NCBI GenBank assembly: GCA_030849465.1
Contig: JARVLF010000001.1
Coordinates: 372,001 to 436,000 of the forward strand
Direction of reading: 5' to 3'
Length of the DNA stretch: 64,000 nt
Source: Moesziomyces globuligerus
Taxonomy: Eukaryota; Basidiomycota; Ustilaginomycetes; Ustilaginales; Ustilaginaceae
Below, one piece after another: positions 49,322 through 58,434 of this stretch (positions are counted from its first letter, which is position 1; each line of letters starts with the position of its first letter). A model generated the notes under the pieces. That model was not told the origin of the DNA, made no database searches, and saw nothing but the letters and a program-made list of their open reading frames with translations. The position numbers and the translations under genes are program-made.

Positions 49322-52141
49322 ATGGCTCGCATGGCTCGCAACGCTCAGTCTCTCCCTCATTCGCCGTCGGCATCAGACTCAGCCTCCACCGTCGCCTTTA
49401 CGTCCCTATCGATGTCGTCGTCAATGCCGCACTCAAGTATACCATCCAGCTCTCACGCGCTGCCATCGGCACACCATAATCCAGCTCCCCCTTCCGCCAA
49501 GCGTAAAAAGTATGCTCGTCGGTCGTGTCTCACCTGCCGCTCCAAAAAGACGCGCTGCGAGCTCCCCGACGAACATGTCGTCTCCTCTCATGACCCTCTG
49601 CCCGTCTACAAAGCATGTCACCGATGCCGTGCACTCGACATTGCTTGCGTCGTCTGGGACGGCGACCGCAAGCGCAAGCCTCGCATAGGCCCCTCCGCAG
49701 CCACTTCCCCCTTCCACTCTGCCAACCACTCACCCCTCCCTATCGTACATGCCTACGATTCCTACCCACCCTCCCCGCGCCACCACGCCTCCTCCTCACA
49801 ACGCGATGCTCTCACCTCGGATCACATGCTCGACCTTGATGCGGCTGCAACGCACCACGCCTCGCCCTCTTTTGCTAGCGAACCTCATGCATCTCCAGCG
49901 TCCCAAGACTCTTCTCCTCACACCAAAGCTCATCACGACTCATCTCGCTTTGCCAATAGCGCGCATGCCCGTGCCTCGAGCTCCCACACCGCCTCTGCTC
50001 CCTCCATCAAAGCTTCGCGTGCCAACCGCCACCTCACACCCACCAGCGCTCAGCCCGCCACGCTTGCAAACACGCAGTATGATGCCGCCCTCTTCCTCTC
50101 CAGGGTGCCAAACGCCGAAAACTGCTTCGGCGACGATATTCAGATCCTCACCAACCGTTTCTTGCACTCGCCTCTCGTCACTCTTGACCGTTTAATCACA
50201 AAAGTCCCCTCCTTCTCCCGCCTACTTCGCCCCGAGATGGATCGCTCCTTCGACGGAAGGCTCGCCAGTCTCGTCACCGACGAAAACATCTTCGAGCTCC
50301 AGCGCCACATCCCTCTACTCCGCATGTGGCATCCTCACGTCCCCGACCTCCCGTCCCTCCGCTCCACACACGCTCGTATACCCAAGCCCGCCACCTCGCT
50401 TCTGCTCGCCACCCTCTGCCTCGTCGCCTCCAAAATCGCAGGCCGCCGCCATCTCGCAAAGCACTTTGCAATCCACGTGGACCGCCTCGGCCTGCAGGTC
50501 CTCATCTCCGCTCCCAGGGAGATCCATGCCGCACAGGCCTTTGAGCTCCTCCTCGCCCACGATCCCTGTCTCATCGGCGCCAGCGTCGACGCTGCCGCCT
50601 CTTCCTCCAACAACGCCGCCGTCTTTGGCGAATCCCTCCACTCGAGCGCGCTCTCCATCGCAGAGAGCATCGGCCTCGACCTCGTCATGTCCCAGGCTGC
50701 CCACGCCGCCCACGCCGCCCACGCCGCCCACGCCGCCCACGCCGCCAATGCCGACCACGAACCACAAGCCAGCGCTCGCCGCAAGGACGAGACGCTTCGA
50801 TGGCAGCTCCAACACTTCTCGCTCTGGTGCAGCCTCTCGCTCTGGCGCGCCACCTTTGTCTTTCTCAACAAAACCATCCGTCCGCTCGAGCTTTCCCAGC
50901 TTCGCCGCGATGCCGAGTTTGCCATCGCCTCGGTCAGCCAGCTCGAGTCTTGCGCGCCATCCGACAAAGAGGCCGCCAACAACGACGCCCTCTTCAAGGC
51001 GGGCGTCTTTGCGCTCGCTTATCGAGCCATCCACGTCGCCGACTTCCACGCCCGCATGGCCCAGCTCGAGACGCTCTGGCACAGCCGATCCCTCTTCTCC
51101 GCCATCGACATTCGTCGCGAGATCACCAGCAGGATCGAAGAAGACGTCCGCTCCCTCGACGAGCTCAAGAAGACCAAGCGCTGCAGGCTCTGGTGCCTCG
51201 GCGATCTGCCCCAGCTCCGCCTCTTGGACCGCTGGGTGGATCTGCACCTCGAGTCCGACTGCGTCATCATGTTCCAGCTCTACATGCGCAGCGTCATCCC
51301 CGACAGCGACGGTGGAGTCACCGTCGTGGACGTGGCGCGCATCATCATGCAGGACGAGCAGCTCTTTCGATTCGTCTTTCACTTAAGCGAAAAGAACTAT
51401 CTGCACGCAGAGAGCGTGCTCGCCGGCGTGGCCGGCTCGCCCCGCTTCGAGCCCAAGGAGCTCGAGCAGACGGGCCTGCCCTTGCTTTTGACGTGCGGAT
51501 ACATCCTGCACATCACCATCTCCTTCGTGGAGTGGATCAGCTTTGCGCAGTACGGCCTGCAGGAGGTGGCGCTGCGCGAGGACATGTTTGCGCTCCTCCT
51601 CACCCAGGTCGCCGACAGGCTCGTCGGGCGCGGTGACGCCGAGAACGAGAGCCTGGAACGTCTCGTCTCGGGACTGCTTGCGCAGATGTCTCGCAAGGTG
51701 AGAGACTTCGAGTACCTCAGGGTGACCAAGAATTTGGAGCCAGTGGTGCGCGCCGAGGTTCCGACAAAGGCTTCGGTGGACGCCGGCACGGTGGGCCATG
51801 CGAGTTCGAGACGCGAGGCCGGCGAGTCAGCCGATCGACGAGAGCAACCTGAGCGAGCGACGCGGCCGGGTCAAGACACCGGCGCGTACCTAACCCAGGC
51901 AGCGATCCCCGTGAGCTGGTTGCCGACCTCGATGGGGCCGCCGACGCCCGCGCTGATGGGCCAGATGGATGGCGGCGTGGCCGCTTGCGCTTCGAGCGAG
52001 TCGATGGGGCCAGGTGCGGCCTCGCTCCCGTGCACGTCGGATGCGCTTTCGGCCGAAAACATGGCGCACATCGTGGATCAGATCCTCAGATGGGACAGCC
52101 TGCCGCAGATCAGCATGGGTCCACCTGGCTTCGCGAATTGA
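49322..52141 (+). CDS. Zn2Cys6 fungal transcription factor
   Basis: A 939-residue single-exon protein. The zinc cluster uses Cys69, 72, 79, 99, 102 and 109 (CX2CX6CX19CX2CX6C), with a basic run before it (KRKKYARR) and after it (RKRKP). The third-to-fourth Cys loop is unusually long. A Ser/His/Pro-rich linker leads to a helical regulatory domain from about residue 250 (LSRVPNAENCFGDDIQILTN, LRMWHPHVPDLP, LLATLCLVASKIAG), resembling the ligand- or partner-sensing half of fungal activators. A His-Ala repeat (about 460-475) is coded by a 9-bp minisatellite at 50699-50743. The C-terminus is polar. Targets are unknown. The next gene, a secreted DUF1996 protein, is on the same strand 1 kb downstream. 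Confidence 0.88.
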   Translation: MARMARNAQSLPHSPSASDSASTVAFTSLSMSSSMPHSSIPSSSHALPSAHHNPAPPSAKRKKYARRSCLTCRSKKTRCELPDEHVVSSHDPLPVYKACHRCRALDIACVVWDGDRKRKPRIGPSAATSPFHSANHSPLPIVHAYDSYPPSPRHHASSSQRDALTSDHMLDLDAAATHHASPSFASEPHASPASQDSSPHTKAHHDSSRFANSAHARASSSHTASAPSIKASRANRHLTPTSAQPATLANTQYDAALFLSRVPNAENCFGDDIQILTNRFLHSPLVTLDRLITKVPSFSRLLRPEMDRSFDGRLASLVTDENIFELQRHIPLLRMWHPHVPDLPSLRSTHARIPKPATSLLLATLCLVASKIAGRRHLAKHFAIHVDRLGLQVLISAPREIHAAQAFELLLAHDPCLIGASVDAAASSSNNAAVFGESLHSSALSIAESIGLDLVMSQAAHAAHAAHAAHAAHAANADHEPQASARRKDETLRWQLQHFSLWCSLSLWRATFVFLNKTIRPLELSQLRRDAEFAIASVSQLESCAPSDKEAANNDALFKAGVFALAYRAIHVADFHARMAQLETLWHSRSLFSAIDIRREITSRIEEDVRSLDELKKTKRCRLWCLGDLPQLRLLDRWVDLHLESDCVIMFQLYMRSVIPDSDGGVTVVDVARIIMQDEQLFRFVFHLSEKNYLHAESVLAGVAGSPRFEPKELEQTGLPLLLTCGYILHITISFVEWISFAQYGLQEVALREDMFALLLTQVADRLVGRGDAENESLERLVSGLLAQMSRKVRDFEYLRVTKNLEPVVRAEVPTKASVDAGTVGHASSRREAGESADRREQPERATRPGQDTGAYLTQAAIPVSWLPTSMGPPTPALMGQMDGGVAACASSESMGPGAASLPCTSDALSAENMAHIVDQILRWDSLPQISMGPPGFAN
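50699..50743 (+). repeat. 9-bp tandem repeat, five copies, in frame
   Basis: GCCCACGCC repeated five times codes Ala-His-Ala units in the second transcription factor. Confidence 0.95.
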
Positions 52142-53137
52142 CGCCTCAAAGAGACGCCGACGGAGCTCGGTCAGCTAGATTTTTAGACCACTCCAGAATC
52201 GCAAGCAGTCGCGATGGACTTTTTCGCACCGGGATCCAGGGTGGGGACATTGACAGAGTGTTTTTTTCGACGCGCAGAAACCAGGCTGACGGGGACGCGC
52301 TATGGCTAGGCCTGGGCGCGCCTGCAAGCGCGCGCGACGTCGAGTACAATAAGATCAGACGGGGCCTCGGAGAAGGTGCATGTGCGGAGTCTGAACGCTG
52401 CACGCGAGCCTCCAACGGAGAACACCAAGACTTTGTTCGCGCGTAGCTCCTTTCGCTCCATCTCGGCGACGGATGTATGGCATGCTGATGTTGGTATGGA
52501 GATGGGAGGTTGTAGATGATGCAGGTGGGCGTGGGAACGGGTGCAAGAGGGATTTGCCAGCTGTCAAGGAGAACGGAGCGAGGTCAGGGTTTCGGTGGAC
52601 GGTGTGCTGTCAAAATCGCAATTTCTGCACGCCGGACCTCGGCCAGCGAACAACAACCGAGACCGAGCAACATGCTGCTGGCAGGACCAGCTACTTGAAC
52701 GCTGGCAACGACGCAACGGAGTCGGAAAGCAAGCCACGTTTCACGGTCCAAGCTGACGCGACGCTCTTTTTGGCGTAGGACGATCGCATCGGCGTCTTGC
52801 ACTGGGTTTGAGACGGATTCGATGGCGATCGTGGCTTCCAAGCTAGCCCGGGGACCGTCGAGGACAATGGGTTAGGGTTCGTTCGCTCTACGCCACACCG
52901 GGTAAGTGGAAGAAAGCCACAAAGCTTGATCCATGGCCGCCTCTGCGCTGCACGACCGTCGAGGTACCCTCGGATGCACCAACGTCGATAGCGGCTTGAT
53001 TCTACCGACGACTCAATTGCCCGATTGTGGCAGAAGTACATATAGCGGGACGAGTTTTCGGATACCCGGTCTGGTGCACCCTTTCCGACAGCCGGCGACA
53101 ACGACGATTGCTGCACCTTTCCGATCCCTCGGCTGAT
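52142..53137. other. 1-kb intergenic region
   Basis: 3' end of the regulator gene and promoter of the DUF1996 gene. A TATA-like ACATATAG lies at about 53038, 100 bp before the start codon. No gene seen. Confidence 0.5.
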
Positions 53138-54481
53138 ATGACCTCGACAAGGATGCAGGCAAGGCGAGCATTGGTATGGAGTGCGGTGGCGGTGTGGTGT
53201 GCGCTGTGCGCGGCGGTGCAAGTGGATGCGACGTTGGCGAATCCGGTCATGTGGATCCTCACGCATCACTCGCTCAAGACGGCGCGCATCGATCCGATCG
53301 TGAGTCCGCACAGCGTCTCTTCGCACACGCACTCGCTCGTGGGCGTCAACGGCGTCAGTGCCGACACGACGACGGCCGAGGCTCTCGAGAGCGCCTCGAC
53401 GTGCACGACGGCGGGCTTGACGGGCGACATGTCTTCGTACTGGGCACCTTCGCTCTACTCGTTCAACGCCAACAACGACACGTTTACGCCGCGCCCGCTC
53501 GCCTATGTCAACACGTACTACCTCATGCGTGGCAATGTGGCCATCACCGCGTTCCCGCGCGGGATGCAGCTGCTGGCGGGAAGCGCGATGCGTCGAGGAG
53601 CCGGACCGACGCGTCAGGCGGACAACACGGTCTCGTTCGTCTGCCTCAACTACGCGGAGGGCAGCACGCAGGAGGCGACGATGCCGCAGCGTGCGTGTCC
53701 GCAGGGCCTGAGGACGCAGGTGATCTTCCCGTCGTGTTGGAACGGCAAGGACCTGGTGTCCAAGAATCACACGCACGTGGTGTATCCGCTGGGCGACAAT
53801 GCGGACAACGGAGCGTGTCCGGAGACGCATCCGACGCGGCTGCCGACGCTGTTCTACGAATTTGTGTGGGGCGTGGATGGAGAGGACAACAGCGGCAACT
53901 CGAGGTGGGTGCTGAGCAACGGCGATGCGATGGGCTACTCGTTCCACGCCGACTTTATCGCTGCGTGGGACGAGGAGATTCTGCAGTCTGCGATCGACGA
54001 GTGTGCGGGCAACCTGTTCAACGATCTCGAGTCGTGTGCGCCGCTGGCGCGGACGCTGGACCGCAAGGCGTCTGAATCGTGCCGTGCCGAGTCGACGGAA
54101 GCGACGACGGGGAGCATCGGCTCGCTTCCCGGGTGCAATGTGGTTTGGAACGGACCGCATGCAGGCAAAGGGCTCTCGCCGGGCTGCGATCCGAACAAGG
54201 TGATGCTCAAGCCCGCCAACTGGCCCACGCCGTCGAGCAGCGCTGCGACCTCGACGGCGGCGGCAGCAGCCGTGGCTTGGTCGACTCGGTCGAGTCCAAA
54301 GGCGCACGCGAGCGCGGCACACGGAAAGACCAAGAAGAAGAAGCACGCCAAGAAGCCCAGCAAGAAGCCACTCGTCGCCGCGATCGAGTCGTTGCTCACC
54401 AAAGCGCTCGAGACGCCACACCCCAAGCGCCCCTCCAAGGTGCGCGCGCACAAACCGCGCAGGCGCCCCAGCCATCACTAG
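53138..54481 (+). CDS. Secreted DUF1996 domain protein
   Basis: A 447-residue single-exon protein. The frame is open upstream but the first in-frame ATG is 53138. The N-terminus has Arg residues and then a hydrophobic stretch (about 11-26, ALVWSAVAVWCALCAAV) with a likely signal-peptidase site near VDA, so it should enter the secretory pathway. Residues about 40-345 form the fungal DUF1996 domain: RIDPIVSPHSVSSHTHSLVG, SYWAPSLYSF, PRGMQLLAGS, FVCLNY, FPSCWNGKDLVSKNHTHVVY, RLPTLFYEFVWGVD, and a GYSFHADFIAAWDEEILQ segment. The domain's biochemical function is not known to me; it is common in secreted or wall-linked fungal proteins. The C-terminal 90 residues are Lys/Ser/Arg/Pro-rich (KKKKHAKKPSKKP) and probably disordered. 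No GPI signal or transmembrane helix is seen at the end. Confidence 0.9.
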   Translation: MTSTRMQARRALVWSAVAVWCALCAAVQVDATLANPVMWILTHHSLKTARIDPIVSPHSVSSHTHSLVGVNGVSADTTTAEALESASTCTTAGLTGDMSSYWAPSLYSFNANNDTFTPRPLAYVNTYYLMRGNVAITAFPRGMQLLAGSAMRRGAGPTRQADNTVSFVCLNYAEGSTQEATMPQRACPQGLRTQVIFPSCWNGKDLVSKNHTHVVYPLGDNADNGACPETHPTRLPTLFYEFVWGVDGEDNSGNSRWVLSNGDAMGYSFHADFIAAWDEEILQSAIDECAGNLFNDLESCAPLARTLDRKASESCRAESTEATTGSIGSLPGCNVVWNGPHAGKGLSPGCDPNKVMLKPANWPTPSSSAATSTAAAAAVAWSTRSSPKAHASAAHGKTKKKKHAKKPSKKPLVAAIESLLTKALETPHPKRPSKVRAHKPRRRPSHH

Positions 54482-55117
54482 AACCCCTCGGCACAATCGC
54501 ATTTGAAATGGGAACTTGCTAGTTACTGCTGGAAAATGATCCATCGCCGTCCTGGAGAAAGAGGGGGGGGGGGGGTGAATGGGCGTCGGAGATCAGCGGA
54601 GCGTTAGGGCCAAAGCAGGGAGGGCTTGGCGCTCGAGATTTGGATGTTTTCGGCACGTTTGCGCGCGTGGGCGGCGGTTGTGGAGCGGAGGATTGCGGAA
54701 TGAGAGCCCAAACGGGTCAAAAGCAGCGGCAGCAAGCAGCAGCAGCAGCAGCAGCGCATGCCGAGAAAAGGGTCCGCTGTCTCTCTCCCTGTCCCATGAA
54801 TTGGATGCGCTTTCCACGCACGCCGAAAATCGCAGCCAGCCAGCCAGCCAGCCAGCCAGCCGAATGCGCAGCCGGGCGTGCCGTGTGTGCGCAAGAAAAG
54901 GCTTGGCCAAAGCCCTGCGGAAACAAGCCGAGATGAGCTGATTTCGGCTCGTCCGTCTCGACGAGCCTTGCTGAGCCTTGCTTGGTCTTTCGTTTCGCCC
55001 CACCATTCTGTGATTGCGACGCAAAGTGTGATCATACAAAAGCTGGACGAAGGATCGCCAGCGCAATATGCTATTCCACCTCTTGGCCACGTCCTAGCCT
55101 CTGGTCGATCACCCAAA
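54482..55117. other. Intergenic region with short repeats
   Basis: 3' end of the DUF1996 gene and the NRAMP promoter and leader. It holds a G13 run (54563-54575), (CAG)6 (54737-54754) and a tetranucleotide repeat. No gene seen. Confidence 0.5.
54833..54860. repeat. (CAGC)7 tetranucleotide repeat
   Basis: Seven perfect CAGC units in the NRAMP upstream region. Confidence 0.95.
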
Positions 55118-57233
55118 ATGCAGCCTCCACCACCATCATCTTCGATGTCACAGTGCGAGGAGCCGACCAACTCGACCTTGTCGTCTCGACTCGGCTCGTA
55201 TCGAGCCAATACGGTGCGCGTGTTGCGACGACATGCTTACTTTGTTGGGCCCGGCATCGTCGCATCGGTGGCGTATGCCGATCCGGGCAACTGGGCCACG
55301 GATCTCCAGGCAGGCTCCGAGTTTGGCTACTCGCTCCTCTTCATCGTCCTCCTCACCGGCATCTTTGCCGTCTTTATCCAGATCCTCTCGTGCCGCGTCG
55401 GCGTCGTCACCAACGCAGACCTCGCGCGTCAGTGTCGCATGCTCATCCTCAAGGAAGACCGCCACGGCCGTCCACCCGCACAGCCCGTCCCGCATCCAAA
55501 ATGGAGGAGGTGGGCCATCCTCTATCCGCTCTACGTCATCTGCGAGGGCGCCATCGTCGCCACCGAGCTCGCCGAACTCACCGGCAGCGCCATCGCCCTC
55601 AACCTCCTCTTCCCCGCCATCCCGCTCTGGGCAGGTATCCTGATCACCTCGGTCGACGTCCTCCTCATCCTCTTCGTCTACCGTCCTCCGCCCAACGGCA
55701 GCTTTCGACTGCTCGAGGCCATCATCTCGTTGCTCGTCTTTGTCGTCCTCTCGTGCTTCATCGTCCTCCTCGTCCGCATCCGCCCGCGCTGGCCCGACGT
55801 CTTCCACGGCTATCTGCCTTCGCATCACGTCGTCCAGAGCGGCGCGCTCTACGTCAGTGTCGGCATCCTCGGCGCCACCGTCATGCCCCACGCCATCATC
55901 CTCGGCTCCCACTTTGCCTCCATCGACCGTCTCCCCTCGCTCGACCGCCCCAAACGCGCCTCGGACGACCCAACCGCCGGCGACGACGCCGCCATGGTCG
56001 ACTCCGACCAGGGCAGGTGGTCGTTGCTCAGCCAGTCGTTTGCCCGCATCTTTACGCCCAAGCCAGAGACAAAGGCCGAGGCCATTCGGCTCTCGCGCGT
56101 CGTCCGCTCGCTCATCCTCCACCGCACCGCACACGCCGACGCCGACTCGGAATCGCTCCGTCGCCCGCGCCGCAACGAGCTCGGCGTGGACGACCTTCCG
56201 CCACGCACGCTCGAGAACATCCGCATCCACATCCGCCACGCCTCGGTCGACATTGGCATCTCGCTCGTCAGCTTTGCCATCGTGATCAACAGCGCCATCC
56301 TCATCGTCGCCGCCGCCGCCTTTTACTACACCGAATCCGGCACCGCGGCGGGCGCGGGCCAGGTGGTGGTGGCGAGCCTCTACGATGCGTTCTACCTCCT
56401 CAAGGACAGACTGGGCAGTCTGCCTGCTGTGCTGTTTGCCGTCGCGCTGCTCGCTGCGGGCCAGAGCGCGAGCATCACCGTCACGCTCGCGGGTCAGCTG
56501 GTGAGCGAAGGATTCATCAACTGGCGCACCGACCCTTTTATCCGCAGAGTCGTCACTCGGCTCGTCGCGGTGATCCCAAGTCTGACCGTCTCGTTGGCGG
56601 TGGGTAAGGATGGGCTGGACGAGATGCTGGTTGCTAGCCAGGTGGCGCTGAGCATCGCGCTGCCGTTTGTTCTGCTCCCGCTCATCCTCGTCACGGGAAG
56701 CAAGATCAGGATGACGGCGCGAGAGCCAGAGCCGAGGATCGCAAGCGCACACACGGCCTCGGAGGCTTCGTCGACGCGCTCGAGCGCTCAGCTGGAAAGA
56801 GCCGCTGCCGACGAGACCACCAAGGGGGCGGTGGATCCGCAGGAGCGTGTTGGGAGCACCAGTGCTTCGCTCGCGCTCATCGAGACGCTTCCGCGCGAGG
56901 CAGTGGCGGGAGACGAGGTGCAGGAGTCCAAAGACCGCGCAGCCGCTCGCAGCGAGCTGGTTGCGGAGCTAGCCACAGACGCGAACCCAGACGCAGCCCC
57001 GGCGCCGCACGCAGAGTCGCACTGCTTCGCCTCGGCGTGGTACGTCCAGACACTCGCCTACGCCATCTTTACAGTCGTAAGTTTCCTCACCCACCCCCGA
57101 CCCCCCTTTGCCTCACCACTAAGCTGGCCGGATTGAAGAAGGACGTAAGGCTGACACGGGTGGTTTGGTTCGGATGCGGTAGATCGTGATTGCGGATGGT
57201 TATGTGCTCGTGACGACGTTCATGGGCGAATAA
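55118..57233 (+). CDS. NRAMP-family divalent metal transporter
   Basis: Two exons, 55118-57076 and 57183-57233, with a 106-nt intron (GTAAGT...TAG, phase 0), give 669 residues. The first in-frame ATG is 55118. The second exon completes the final membrane helix (AIFTV joined to IVIADGYVLVTTFMGE). The family signatures are intact: VAYADPGNWATDLQAGS with the metal-binding Asp55 and Asn58 (DPGN) in helix 1, and ATVMPHAIILGS in helix 6, where MPH binds metal. A long cytosolic loop between helices 6 and 7 carries Arg/Asp-rich sequence, and a 140-residue Ser/Ala/Glu-rich hydrophilic segment precedes the last helix. NRAMP proteins such as yeast Smf1-3 import manganese, iron and other divalent metals with protons. 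Metal specificity and membrane location cannot be read here. Confidence 0.9.
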
Positions 57234-58434
57234 CCCGCTGAATCACTCGAGTCAAAAAAAGGGACAATCATATGAATCCGATCTCGGGTGACACCGTGGC
57301 TGCGGCGTGTGAAAGAAGTGCTTGCAGGGCTGGAGACGATGGCTCGCTTCACTTTGCTTTGGTGTGCTTTGGGTGAGTGCAGATGGTGCGAGCGCACGCA
57401 GGCGATGTGGGTCGAAGTCGGATGGATCGACGGCGATGGCAAGTGATCGTGTGAGCGCACGCGCCAAACCCACAGCCACTGAAGCTCAGTAGGATTCGAC
57501 ACCACTCGCCCTCTCCCCATCGTGCGCGGCTAGTCTTAAAGGGTTTGGGGGTTGCGAGCTTGGCTTTTCACTCTGGTGCCTCGCCACGACAGCCATCGAC
57601 GCCCGATCGCAGTGCTCACCCACCCCAAAAGCGCCTCTTACAGACGCCCGAGCTTCATGCTTCGGTGCTTCCGCGTCGACGTTGGTAAAAAGCGCTTTGG
57701 CCCAGTGCAGACCAGCACTAGCCACATGCCGTCAAAGGTGCAGATGTGATTCGCCAGCATCATCCCTCGATCCGCCATGTCTGGTCTCCATCGCCGTATG
57801 CTCTTCCTAACCGCACCAACTGCACCAACTGCACCAACCGCACCAACCGCACCAACGGCGGCGACGAACGGAAGAAGCGTGCTGCTAGCCGCACGGGATG
57901 TGTCAAGTGACGCCAGCGCTCCCAACCTACGTCAGTCTGGCGACTTTGACATCGCTGCCGATTCCATCCGTGTCAACGATGGCCGCGCTCCACCAAAATC
58001 AAGGTTCGCAAAGATTCGGAAAGACGCTTCATGTCGAATGAAACCGCGCTCTCAGTTCTCTCGATGCTCTCGGTGCTCTCGACTCAGAGGGAAAGCAGTC
58101 GACAGACATGCGAAAAGAATCCACGCAGCGAATCGAGCAGCCACCCATGAACCCTGCACAGCCCCCCACCCCTGCGCTTGGCCAGCAATCGAGAGCCCAC
58201 AGGTACGAGCAGCTCCATGGTCCTCACTTTGTTTCCCCTCTCGTTTCTCGCTTCAGCGCCAACGTGCTCACCCATCGCGGTGTCGAGGCCAATGAACACG
58301 CGAGCCAGTCCTTGGTCTTCCAAGACTCAGACACGGATCGACTTGGGCGAGATCATGGGGCATGGTATTCTCACATTTTGGAGGTGTGCGGCTGTCTACC
58401 GAGTCTTGATTACGAAATGCAGGTGAGGGAAACT
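57234..58434. other. 1.2-kb convergent region
   Basis: 3' ends of the NRAMP and MFS exporter genes. A 9-bp minisatellite lies at 57811-57855. Open frames on both strands are short and repeat-derived. Confidence 0.5.
57811..57855. repeat. 9-bp tandem repeat, five copies
   Basis: CYGCACCAA units (Y is C or T) repeat five times without gaps. Confidence 0.9.

Noticed and set aside
52866..52880. GGGTTAGGGTTCG resembling telomeric TTAGGG units
   Set aside because: Only one to two units, internal and flanked by ordinary genes, so it is not a telomere.
52691..54544. 617-codon antisense frame across the DUF1996 gene
   Set aside because: The plus strand codes a signal peptide and a recognisable DUF1996 domain; the antisense is basic low complexity.
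57638..57925. Minus-strand frame with NHICTFD, resembling the NHxxxxD acyltransferase motif
   Set aside because: The frame is 95 codons, begins with a repeat-derived Ala/Val/Gly stretch and lacks any other acyltransferase motif. A seven-residue match is not enough.
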